This document shows, in pieces, positions 36,532-46,462 of a DNA stretch of 64,000 nucleotides. Below the pieces are notes generated by a model that was given only the letters and a program-made list of their open reading frames with translations, searched no databases and was not told the origin of the DNA. A program made the position numbers and the translations under genes. The DNA comes from Sarcomyxa edulis (taxonomy: Eukaryota; Basidiomycota; Agaricomycetes; Agaricales; Mycenaceae): the NCBI GenBank assembly GCA_009761415.1, contig QUOL01000011.1, forward strand, positions 434,001 through 498,000, written 5' to 3'. The stretch's first letter is position 1. Each line of letters starts with the position of its first letter.

Positions 36532-38279
36532 TGTGAGGATGCCAGCATCCCCAGCCAAGGAATCGACAACTATACAACAACCTACTCTTATGCGACTCCC
36601 CAGACATAGCTAACTACAGAGACACTGGTGGTATTACCACAAACGACTTACTTTTCGAATGACCGAACACTGAAAGACACCAAGTACCCGCTACTTGACG
36701 GTTCCTCCCCGAAAGCGGCCTCTTCATCCACTCACGAAACGCTAACCCGCCTTCGGTCACGTCTCAGAACGTTTTGGAATACCTGAAATCACACACGAAC
36801 AACTTCTCCGAAGGAAATCTACCGCCAGAACCCAATTCCCTATCGTCGTTTCACCTGACCGAAGGCCCAATGTACTCGATCACCTCTCCGCAGCCCCCTA
36901 GATCCTTCGGACAGATCCCAAATCGTTTCAGTAGGCTCCCTTTCACCTCTAGAAGACCTCATCGAGAGATACTTCACCGATAAAACATTGCCACCAGTCG
37001 ACATACCGCCAACGTGATGCTTACTGCCCTGAGCTGTTCTTCCTATCAAATCGGACATATTCCCTTTACATTGTGATCTCAATTCACACCTTTCCATGCA
37101 TCTGGACGCCTCGTTAAGACCTCCGTCCACCCTGACCAAGTGGTGCTACGGAATATTCTTCCCTCTGTGTTTATCACATGACACAGCACTTGTAAGCGAG
37201 GTATCGCCCGCTAACAAAGACACTACAGGTCTCCGCCTAGCAACCCACATCAAATTCACTCTTCTCGGACAACTTTGGCCGTCGCATCTTGGAAAAATCT
37301 ATCGGAAGCTCCCCATCATCCTGCTCACTCGGACATGTTTCATCCCTTCACAAATTCACCTTGCAACGCTTTCAGAAAACACCTCAGGCCCTAACCTTTC
37401 ACACTGAGCGAGGTTCGGACACATCAAAACCAATACCGGATCTGTTTCATCATTGGAGATCTCGGGGACCTTGGGATGGCACTCGGGGTGAAGAATTAGG
37501 CAAGGACAGGGAAGGAATTCATATATAAAGTAGGATAGGACATGGAGAAGGGTAGATAGAACCAGTGTGGACGAGAACCAGAGGAACATACCCGAATCGA
37601 CCAACTACTCAGTCACTCTCTATAGGAATTCTATCTCTTTCTCACACTTCTGAAACCGAGACAAGGAACGATTACAGGAGTCGGTCAAAACAAGAGAAAA
37701 AGGACTTGATTCAGTCGGCAGTACCACTCGCGGAACAAAGGAAGCTCTCCGAAATCAGTCCAGAGCTGTCCGAAACCCTCGAAGCTCTCCGAAATCAGTT
37801 CAGAGCTGTCCGAAACCTTCGATAGCTCTCCGAAGACGTTTTACAGCTATACAAAGCATCGGTCAGCTCACCAAAAGCTGTCCGAGGCCCTCGTAGGTTC
37901 TCCAAGAACGAACTTATAGCTGTCCGAAGCCCTCGATAGCTCTCCGAAGACGTTTTATAAGCCGTCCAAAGCATCGATCAGCTCTCCGAAAGCTGTCCGA
38001 GGCCTTCGTAGGTTTTCCAAGAACGAACCTATAGCTGTCCGAAGCCTCAAAACGGCCTACCGAGAACGAACCTACGAGTCCGAAGCTTACCTTACGCCTA
38101 ATCATCTCATACCCACCTCACCACCGTTTTACGAACACATTATCCAAACACAAGTCACTGGGCATTAGGATTTCTCACTACGTAAAATCCCCTCCGAGAA
38201 AACGTCACCTTACCCCCTAGAGGCGAACTATAGTTAGGAGTCTAGCACATCTACTCCTAGCGCCGCAGTCCTCATCACA
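36532..38279 (+). repeat. Left (5') LTR, 1,748 bp
   Basis: Nearly identical to 46463-48210 along its whole length. Scattered substitutions are present, for example accgataaaac versus accgacaaaac. It contains internal tandem repeats. Open frames inside it show no motif. Confidence 0.92.
37741..38048 (+). repeat. Tandem repeats in the left LTR (about 40-bp and 114-bp units)
   Basis: Two copies of a 40-bp unit (gaagctctccgaaatcagt...) are followed by two copies of a unit of about 114 bp starting gatagctctccgaagacg at 37821 and 37935. All are built from the word (a)gctgtccgaa / gctctccgaa. Confidence 0.8.
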
Positions 38280-38281
38280 AC

Positions 38282-38299
38282 TGGAGCCCACCGCGAGGG
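38282..38299 (+). other. Primer-binding-site candidate
   Basis: TGGAGCCCACCGCGAGGG starts 2 nt after the left LTR. TGG pairs with the CCA end of tRNAs, and the complement (…GCGGTGGGCTCCA) looks like a tRNA acceptor stem with U as discriminator base. Which tRNA is unknown; no tRNA gene with this end was seen in the window. Confidence 0.65.
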
Positions 38300-38634
38300 G
38301 GATTGAAAGCCTCTTCTTAGGCCTTCCAAAATACCGCGATTATCCGTTAAAAATATCCATAAAACGACCTCTCCAAAGAAACTGCACCGTTCACCGTTAC
38401 CACCGTCAATAAATCACAGATGGGTCTCATCCCAGACGCTTCCTTCCAATCATAGACATCACGCATAAAAGGAACTACTTCTCTACCCTATCCACAGACA
38501 TTACTTCCAACGACTATATTAAAACGAATATACGTCTCTCAGTCTCCGAAATTAAAAGAAACGGAACCGTGGATTATTTTCTTATAAAAAATACATAGGA
38601 AACAAAAATATTACTTTCAATCCGAACTACTATC

Positions 38635-40369
38635 TTACGCGGTATCGGCCTCCTCCTCCTCAAAAATAAACCCGTACTGGTCCTCAACTTGCGATATTGC
38701 AGCGTCGATAACACCCGACAACTGATCACGGATGACCGGGGCGAGCTTACCGAAAACCTCGACACCAGCAGCGCCGTCAAGAATCCTGACCTTCAAGCCG
38801 TCAACCATTGACTTCCACTTTCCTCGGCGACCTGTGGCCTGTTGACCCTGGGAGACGGACGGGGGATTGACCGAGGAAGGTCCAGATGGCTCGACAATAC
38901 CCGTATCATCGAAACCTTCGAAATGACTCGCGAACTCTCGCTGAAGAACGGTCTTGCGGGTTTCCGGAATACGCATCTCACCAAAAGAAATTGGAATCTC
39001 GGACAAGGTATCACTGGGTGCCGACTCCGCAGCATGGTGACCACCAACGAGCTTGGGTACTACGAATAAAGAAAGCAGTAAATTTAAGGGAAACGCGATT
39101 CCTGGAACAAAACGCACCACGTATTTTCAAAGACGCAGACTGGGATCCTTCGACAACAACCGGTGAAGTCTCGCGAGCCTTTCCTTTCCCTTTACCTTTC
39201 GAAGGCATTTCTTGGCGCTCGCTGATAGTCGAAGGGCCAGGGAGACTGTTGGAAGTTTCGAAGACGGGAGCGGTTTTCTTTGGGGCAATAACGATTTCCC
39301 CCAGTTGAATCGCTTGGGAAAGGTCAAGGAGGCCTTCGCCCTCGTGTATATCACAGCCGATCCTTCGAGCAAAACACCGGTCGCAGGCGTGGCTACGATG
39401 CCCGTTGCAGGTCACGTTGTTCTTAATGCACGCGCTACAACGCCAGTCCTGTAAAGAAAGATATGGGGCTTAGAAAGAGTTAGAACAAAAGGGAGGAAAC
39501 GTACTAGGTGACGGATGAAATAAGGCTGATGGGCCTTTAGGATACGACCTGCTCTCTTTGAAGAAATACCCGGGGGTTTCTTGATAGGAACTACGCGAAT
39601 TTTGGAAGGACCTATAACTTCGACGCGAGGACGAACGATGTCGGTACTAAACTCCTCCCTTGGGCGCTTGACTCCGCGAGGATGCCTGACCCTCACTTCA
39701 GGAGACGATACGTCTCCCTCGGAACTCTCGGGGTTGACCGCGGAACCAATGGTTGCTGGGGGTGGATCTGTCGCGTGAACTGTGGCGACGCCGCTGGGAC
39801 CGGAATCGGTATCATCGGCTGAAAAGAATAAATCGAAATCAGTCAAAGGAGGACGGGAAAGCGGGAACTGACTTACCAAGCTCATCGATCTCGTCCTCGG
39901 ACAAGTTGGGAAACTCGGAAGTCCCCAGTATCTTTTCAAAGCTACCGTACCACGGAGCAGGAGTCTCTTCCTTAGCAGGAAGGAAGAGGGGAGTGCGACG
40001 AGCGGGGAGATTATATTCGAGCGCCTCTAAGAAAAAGTCGGGAATGACGACCAGCTGGCGAACAAAGCCAATGATATCGTCATCCAAGGCAGGGAAATCG
40101 TCGAAAGCTGGAGGAAACGGAGGCGTCCACCCAATGTGTAGGAAAGCCACACAAGCTGAGTGGAGCTCCTCGCGACTTCTCGCGGTAGCCGGACGGAGCG
40201 CCTCAATCAGACCATACTCGGCGCCTGAAATCCTCCGTGTCGACCTCATGGAGTCCGAAACCTGTGCTGGAACCTTGGTGGTAGGAAGGCCACCGGATAG
40301 CGCGAGGTTGAAGGCCTCAGAGAACGTAAAATCGGGAGCGACTTGTGACGTAGACGACGATAGAGGCAT
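38635..40369 (-). CDS. Zn2Cys6-like cysteine-cluster protein of the LTR element (gene A, 520 aa)
   Basis: Four exons: 40369-39877, 39818-39505, 39448-39118, 39059-38635, all in frame with introns of 56-58 nt. Around residues 272-300 there is a cluster C-x2-C-x6-C-x7-C-x2-C-x6-C (CSACIKNNVTC ... CDRCFARRIGC), matching the spacing of fungal Zn(II)2Cys6 DNA-binding domains; it is crossed by no intron. The N-terminal 160 residues are helical, with a WTPPFPPAFDDFPALDDD segment. The C-terminus has a helical, acidic end (IFEEEEADTA). It could be a transcription factor or a nucleic-acid-binding protein of the element. It is antisense to the LTR orientation and does not resemble genes B-F. Confidence 0.8.
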
Positions 40370-41187
40370 GGGAATAGTCTTAGGAGGTAATGGGAGAGGT
40401 GATCGAGACGCGTTTGGTGCTGGAAAAATGGTGGGCAGAGGGCGATTGAGAATTGATCGATAAAGTTCGAAAGTGATTCCATACCTCGGCGATCTCGTTT
40501 CGGGTATCTCCAGGCACGTGTCGATCTAATCGCGCTTCGCATCTCGCGGCGGCACCAAACAAAGGAGAGGCCGATGCCAAACACCCACTGGTAACCGAAG
40601 GATCGGACAGCCTAAAGGAGATCGGGCTCGATCACATCGAAAAACGAAGAAAGTCGAGACCGGAGAACAACAATCATGGAGATAAAAATCGTCGGAGCAA
40701 GCATATCCAGGCGAACAAGCACGATTGAAAATGAAATAATGGAAGTCATCGAACATAAAAAGTTAAGGGTTAAACGGTACCCAGGAAGTCGATAAGAAGA
40801 ACGAACGATTAAAGCAAGCACGAAACGGACAAGTTTGCGCCATGGGAGTCATAAACCCATAACGGATAGAGAGCGACGGCTCTCCTGTATACAGTGACGA
40901 AATACTGCGAAAAGACACGGACGATAAACGATCGGAAGAAATTGGAAGAAAAACGACTATGCGGGGTTCGGAGACGGTAGATCTGGCTGGCCAGCGGATC
41001 TACTGACGCAGACCGAACCCAATTATGCGCTGATATGATTAAAAGTATGCAACTCACAATGTTTTACAGATTTACGAGGAGACCGAGACGCTGGGTCTCA
41101 CACTATGCAAAATTATGAACGAATTATGCGCCTGTTATCAGGCATTTATTTTACAAGAGACAAGGAATCGGAAACTCATCGGACGGT
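40370..41187. other. Interior of the LTR element, no gene supported
   Basis: About 820 bp between gene B and gene A. It must hold the promoter of gene A and perhaps a noncoding first exon. No TATA box comparable to those of genes B-F was found directly before gene A. Confidence 0.4.
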
Positions 41188-42123
41188 CTACAGAATGGTA
41201 GTATCAGGTACCGCTCCAGCTCCTCGACGATTAGCCCTTGCCCCTCCGCGACCTCTCCCACGCGTCGCAGCGTTCCGAGGATCTACCTGTCCGAAAGCTC
41301 CAGGACCGAAATGAACTTGGTGGAGGCCTCCGAGACGAGGATCGGGAACGTCTCCATGAAGACGGACCTCTTCAAAGCCCTCTTTTACGGGAAACCTCGC
41401 GACGAAGGGGACAAGAGGATATTGAGGAGCGGGAAGAACAGGATTGGGAACGAAAGCCGCCCGCAATCTGAGCAGGTCGTTAACTTGCTGCTGCTTCATT
41501 TCGGGGAGCACGCCGTACACGTTGTACGCATCGGACGACTCAAATCCATCGAAATCCAGGGCAGTTCCGACGTATCCGACCTAGAAAAAGACGAAAAGAA
41601 ATAAATCAACGAAGAATGAGAACCAAGAAATATGTAAAACGTGCCTGGGCAACCATCTCGCTCTTCACCGACGACAAAAGATACCCAATGTTCCTAACGT
41701 TGACCGCAACGTAGTCCCCCTCGAAACCAAAGTTCTTCAGAAAGAACTCGAGCATGGCGACGGTAGTGGTGGCTTGAGCGGGAATTGGAATGGTATCCCA
41801 AGAGCCTGATTTAATGGCCTCGGAGGCTCGGAGTTTCATAGCTTGATGCTGGACGGACGATGTTGAAAGAGGAACGATGAAGGAAAAACAAGCGAGCCGC
41901 TTACTACGTAATTGACGATCCGGGTGAGGAGGGTCCTGACCCAGAGCCTTTCCTCGAGAGGAACGTCCGTCGGACACCTCCCATTTACGGAGAGATGAAC
42001 GATGCCTAGGAGGCTACGAATTGACCGAGACCAGATGGTGGTCGGAGACCTCTCATTTTCGAGGTCGGGATCCTGGGGATTTTCGGGAAAGCGATTTGCA
42101 GACAAACGGAGAATAAAGGACAT
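41188..42123 (-). CDS. Antisense paralog family, gene B (271 aa)
   Basis: Three exons: 42123-41905, 41848-41645, 41580-41188. Intron 1 is phase 0, at the same relative place as in genes C-F. Intron 2 starts with GC (GCACGT). After intron 1 the protein reads AMKLRASEAIK, then IPIPAQATTTV, NFGFEGDY and VGTALDFDGFE, matching gene F (PFPKEAVTAV, VGFSGDQ, FGVAFDYIEAD). The last exon adds a Pro-rich stretch and an RGRGRGGARANRRG tail typical of RNA-binding RGG regions. No named family recognised. A TATA box lies 52-60 bp before the ATG. Confidence 0.78.
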
Positions 42124-42174
42124 CGTTGATGGAACTTTACTGACTTAAGGATCAGAGCAAACGATTTGGGGAGG

Positions 42175-42183
42175 TTTATATAT
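42175..42183 (-). promoter_or_regulatory. TATA box of gene B
   Basis: ATATATAAA on the minus strand, 52-60 bp before the ATG at 42123. Confidence 0.6.
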
Positions 42184-42224
42184 GCAGACTACAATAAGTG
42201 GCATATGATTCTGGGAGCGTTACT

Positions 42225-42943
42225 TTACTCCGTCGTTTCCTCCTCCGACCCTGGCCAGTCCTCCGCGTCGCTATATCCTGCACCTTCGGACTCCCCCTCG
42301 ACTACGACAACGCGCTTAGGTACGACCCTTTCGAGGAGATCGAGACGGATCGATCTGGTCATCGCGCTTTCCAACGCGGCATCCCCGGGCTTCTCGTACT
42401 CCGGCCAATCGAAGGCATCTTCAGCCGACGCGTAAGCTGCCAGGGCGCGTATGCTAAGCTCGGTAAGAGCTCGGACGGCTTCGACCTCCCAATGAATGGG
42501 GCTTGCTGGCTGAATTCGGACAGCCCGACAAATCAAGCGCAAATGGCTGATCGTTCTATTCATCTCGGACGGAATCGTGTATAATCGTCTGTCCTGCTTG
42601 TTCAGGTCCTGCCACTGGCTGTGGAAGTGGACCTGTTACCGATCAAGTGAAAACCCGTTAAACGATAAGATCGATAAGGGTCGAGTTTAGACCAACGTAC
42701 CGCGAGGAGCAACACGATTTGCGCATTGCAGTAGTAGGGAACCCTCTCGCGACCAGTTAAAGCTACGAAGTAGCCATCGGGCCCGAGTTCACGGAATATA
42801 AAATCGGCAACGAGGCCGACAGCGGGGCGCAGGAGGCACCTGAGATAGTGAATCATTCCGTCACGATCAAGGATATCGAACGTTGCTGCCTCTTGGGCAA
42901 GAGTGTTCAAAAGGACTTGGTGTAGGGGTTCCATAATTTTCAT
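42225..42943 (-). CDS. Antisense paralog family, gene C (216 aa)
   Basis: Two exons, 42943-42701 and 42632-42225, joined in phase 0. The family core HYLRCLLRPAVGLVADFIF lies in exon 1. After the intron come a helical stretch and IPSEMNRTISHLRLI, aligned with the IPSE/VPSE motifs of genes D and E. The C-terminal end is acidic (EGESEGAGYSDAEDWPGSEEE). The gene ends about 100 bp before gene B starts. Function unknown; support comes from splice signals, a TATA box and similarity to its neighbours. Confidence 0.75.
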
Positions 42944-42980
42944 GGGCTCTGCGGTGACCTGTACGGAGGAATTGATTCAC

Positions 42981-42991
42981 CCTTTTTATAC
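42981..42991 (-). promoter_or_regulatory. TATA box of gene C
   Basis: GTATAAAAAGG on the minus strand, 38-48 bp before the ATG at 42943, inside the 85-bp gap after gene D. Confidence 0.65.
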
Positions 42992-43028
42992 TAAAAATAT
43001 CGCGCTATTCAGCTATCGGACACCCCTT

Positions 43029-43624
43029 CTACTTGCCCGTACCCTCCCCTGCCAACCGTATCACGAACTCCGGAAATTCCACGGCAACTGCCTCTCGGTG
43101 CATTACAGGGACGATAGACCAAAGGAACTCCTTCGTTAAATCCTTCCTCTTCACAAGTACATCCTCATCGTACCCGAGCTCAACTCCGTGATGGATAAGG
43201 AATAGCTGCACCATGCTTGCGAGGCGCAACGCTTCTGACGGAACCACGGCCTCGTCTCCTCGGCCAATTGCCGTCACCCTATCCCTAAACCGTAGAATGG
43301 CATCCTAGAAGACGTAAGGTTAACACTCCGAAGCTCACCGAGTGAACCACGGACGCCTACCAAATGATCCAACACGATGCGGAACCAGCCTTTCGTCTCG
43401 CTCCATATGATTGGTTCAACGGTGTCTCTCGGGGAACTCGTTATAAGATAAGCCGCGTACCCCCGCTCGACGATCTCCATCATAGGGCGGAGGCGGAACC
43501 GAAGGAAATTTGTAAAGCCCTCGGTAGGAGCGAAATCCCCGGCAAGAACTTCAGGAGGATGAGCGTACGACAAAAACTCGTCTCGGAGAGCTTGAGTAAA
43601 CGATGAACTAACGACATGCGACAT
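43029..43624 (-). CDS. Antisense paralog family, gene D (179 aa)
   Basis: Two exons, 43624-43361 and 43304-43029, phase 0. Exon 1 carries TEGFTNFLRFRLRPMMEIVERGY, the clearest example of the family core. Exon 2 carries DAILRFRDRV, VVPSEALRLASMVQLFLI and EFPEFVIRL, which align with ELIVAYRQRA, KIPSEVSRMMEFSLIV and EYPEFEDLV of gene E. Mostly helical by appearance, with no enzyme motif. No known domain recognised. Confidence 0.78.
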
Positions 43625-43666
43625 TTTGGCTGGAATAACGATGGCTATCCTGCGCCAGCTGGCGTT

Positions 43667-43675
43667 CTTTATACC
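43667..43675 (-). promoter_or_regulatory. TATA box of gene D
   Basis: GGTATAAAG on the minus strand, 43-51 bp before the ATG at 43624. Confidence 0.65.
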
Positions 43676-44685
43676 TCATCGGACTTAGGACTGACGTCTC
43701 GGACCGATAAGAGGTGTCCGAACGGACTCCGTGCAGCCACTGTTAACCGTTGGATTTTCCGGACCGTGCCTTATCAGAAGCAGTAAAGACGCATGTTCTT
43801 CGGTATAGATGCTCACGGAACGATTGCGAATGCCACATGCAAAAGAACACGAGCTGGCCGCCACGTCGCGCCGCTACCCTGGGACCATCTTTTCGACTAT
43901 TGTCGCAGGTCCTTGCCTCACCTGATACACTTCGCCGTGTCTCGTTCCTTCGCAAAGATTTCGCAAGATCGCGGTCACATCACCCGCACACGTATTAACC
44001 CGCACAGTCTCAACTGCGCCGTAAGAACAACGACGATCAGGACGCAAGCCACCTCGATCTAAACGGCCATGACTTCATGAAGCCACTGGCGCTTGACGGC
44101 TGTCGGCTTTGAGCGCTGTAGAAATGCAACTGCATCATCTTGAAGAAGAAAACAGCATCTTGCGCCGGCCGAGTTATTGAACGGGACGAGAAGATCATCC
44201 TGACATCGCATATCGGCGAGGCTACGGAAGAACGAAATGATGACCAGGCCACTGAGCGATATAGCGAAATGTAAAGGAGAAAAGCTCTGAAAGCATTAAT
44301 AACCTCTCTCCGTTCTCATCTCACTCGCCTCCCCTCTGAACTTTCCTCTCATCAAGAGCCGCTGACGGAGTTACGAACTGTCCGCGATTCAAATGTCTGC
44401 GCACAGCGGGTGGAATCATCGGACATCGGTACCCTTTATAAAGGAGGTTGGGAGGCTGCCCGAGATCGTTGTTGCCCTCCGGACTGACAGTGCATTCCAT
44501 AAACTACAAGATCTCTGAACACGGCACGCGAAAGGAGTGTTTACCCATTAAAGTACCAACGACGACAAAAACCCCCTCGGTCACATCCAGGAAAGCTTCC
44601 CCGCTACGCGTGCGTTCTGAAATGTGAATTTCCGACTATTAGTATCCCTCTGAGGGGCCCAAAGAACGAGACCGACGGCGCCTGC
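43676..44685. other. Interior of the LTR element between genes E and D, nothing supported
   Basis: About 1 kb. No further copy of the family core was found on either strand. A CTAAT branch site and a TTTCAG acceptor near 44,615-44,655 suggest that gene E may have a short third exon here. Confidence 0.4.
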
Positions 44686-45272
44686 TTACCAGAACACCAG
44701 GTCCTCAAATTCGGGATACTCCTTTGCCCCGCCAGTCAATGAAGCGTTAACGTCGGCCTCATCTTTTAGTGACTGAAGCATTTCCCTCCTCTGACCGACG
44801 CTGCTGAGGGCCCAGTCCCCGTGAAATCCGACCTTGTCATAAACGATAAGACTGAACTCCATCATACGGGATACCTCTGAAGGAATTTTAAATTCGGCGG
44901 CGTTGGCATCGGTCCTGGCCCGCTGACGGTATGCAACGATGAGTTCCTGCGCAGAAGGATTTTTTAGTATCTCTGCGTTGCCCCCGCTGAAAAAACGGTG
45001 GAAGCCCGTACAACGTTCTCGACGAAAAACCGCATAAGCCGCCTCGACAGCGTATACTGCCCGATAACGCTATCGGTGTCATCGGGAAATGCTGTCACCC
45101 TATGGGGAAGCGTCGCCTGGATGACACCGAACATCATACGAAGACGTTTGCGAAAGAATCCATCGAAGCCCTCGTGCGGATAGAACACGGGTCGAATGAA
45201 GGACGGGACGTTCAGCGTCATGAAGTAGTCGCAGAGTCTCTCGCGAGCCATTTGCATACTGCGGGCAGGCAT
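44686..45272 (-). CDS. Antisense paralog family, gene E (about 173 aa)
   Basis: Exons 45272-45012 and 44946-44686, phase 0 join. Exon 1 has HEGFDGFFRKRLRMMFGVIQ (family core); exon 2 has ELIVAYRQRA, KIPSEVSRMMEFSLIVYDKVGF and KEYPEFEDL. The ATG lies only 8 bp beyond the stop of gene F, and its TATA box sits inside gene F. The 3' end is uncertain: the reading stops at TAA at 44686, but a GTAAGC donor overlaps that codon, with a plausible branch site and acceptor downstream, so a few extra residues could replace the end. A fused F-E protein was considered, but no in-frame join with good signals was found. Confidence 0.7.
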
Positions 45273-45280
45273 TTCGATTT

Positions 45281-46303
45281 TCAACACGAAAGGACTCGTC
45301 GTTTATATGTACATGAAGACTGCATGCCCTCGATCACCTCTCCGAACCCTTCCCTCTTCTGCCGCCTCATGCCCCCGACAAGGTTTAGTCCCTGTTCAAT
45401 AATCGCTGCCCCGCCAATCAAACCGTTCCTCTCCTCTTCGGATAACGTCTCCAAAAGCAGGCGAAATGCCCCGTGTGTTGCCAAGCTGCGAGTGGCTGGA
45501 CTGTGCCTCTCCGATCAGCTCGTTGCCGCACCGCTAAAGTGTCAGAATTCTTACCGGACAAGGCCCTTTCTACCTCGGCCACCTCCATTTCTTCGTCCTC
45601 GTCGTCCGTTGCAATACTTATGACGGATATGCCTTCGACTTCGTTGTTAGCCGGATTCTCTTCCCCTTCGAGGCTGTTGCCCCTGTCCGTACTAATCGTA
45701 CCATCTCGATGTACCCTGGGACCGCTGTATGGATGCTTCTTCAACACGGCATGCGCATGGAACCGACCACGCGGGTCCGCCTCGATGTAATCGAAAGCGA
45801 CGCCAAATGTCGATCGGCGGGCATATTCTTCTATGAAGTACAAGATAACGTCGATCTTATGTGCCTCGTCCTCGTCCTGATCCCCGGAAAACCCTACGAC
45901 GTGGACACATCGCTGCACCTGGTAAACGGCGGTCACTGCTTCCTTGGGAAACGGCTCCGTGGTATCGTCCATGCACCTCCCCTTCAGTACCCATCTAAGT
46001 CTGAGCATGAATACCTTAACCTTCGCAATTAGCACGGACCCCCCTGAAAGGCGCACACGCACTCACCATGTGCTGGCACAAGATTTTAACGTGCTTTCTC
46101 AACGTGTATACACCGTGACTCGAGAACTCCGGAAGGAGAACGTCCGCCACAGCATCTTGAAAAATGCAGCTGACGACTAGGTGAACCATGGGACGGATAT
46201 TGTTACGCAGGTATCCGAGGAAAGTTGCCATCGTAATATCGCCATCTATCCCGTCCAGATCGAGGCAGCGCGTAAAGAAGAGTTCTTTTGCTATGGGATC
46301 CAT
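45281..46303 (-). CDS. Antisense paralog family, gene F (303 aa)
   Basis: Three exons: 46303-46067, 46014-45555, 45495-45281. Exon 1 has GYLRNNIRPMVHLVVSCIF (family core). Intron 1 is phase 0, with a GTGAGT donor, CTAAT branch and TTAAG acceptor; this acceptor was chosen because it gives FMLRLRW in line with AILRFRD of gene D. Exon 2 has PFPKEAVTAV, VGFSGDQDE and FGVAFDYIEAD, matching gene B, then an acidic stretch (ATDDEDEEMEVAEVE). Exon 3 is helical (GAFRLLLETLSEEERNGLIGG). Function unknown. Confidence 0.75.
45301..45309 (-). promoter_or_regulatory. TATA box of gene E, inside gene F
   Basis: CATATAAAC on the minus strand, about 29-37 bp before the ATG at 45272, within the last codons of gene F. 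Confidence 0.5.
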
Positions 46304-46348
46304 CTGGCTTGTTGCTTTCAGGAAAGCCCTGGCTGTCTTGACCTTGGA

Positions 46349-46356
46349 ATTTATAG
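46349..46356 (-). promoter_or_regulatory. TATA box of gene F
   Basis: CTATAAAT on the minus strand, 46-53 bp before the ATG at 46303 and about 110 bp from the right LTR. Confidence 0.6.
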
Positions 46357-46453
46357 CTCCTTGGCCGGTCGTCCTTGCCCTGTTTCGGTCACGGACACGC
46401 TGTTGTGTTTGCCCTCCGGATGATCGACCGGGGACGGTCGATATTTAAAAGTT

Positions 46454-46462
46454 AGGAGGAAG
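46454..46462 (+). other. Polypurine tract candidate
   Basis: AGGAGGAAG directly abuts the start of the right LTR (TGTGAG), where plus-strand DNA synthesis would be primed. It is short for a polypurine tract but correctly placed. Confidence 0.6.

Noticed and set aside
38282..38311. A full tRNA gene fragment after the left LTR
   Set aside because: Only the first 16-18 nt fit a tRNA 3' end; the T-stem does not pair. A primer-binding site explains it better.
38280..46462. Search for gag, protease, reverse transcriptase and integrase on the plus strand
   Set aside because: No YxDD, aspartic protease, zinc-knuckle or DDE-type context was found in plus-strand frames, which are short and broken. 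The element was therefore not called a Gypsy or Copia member.
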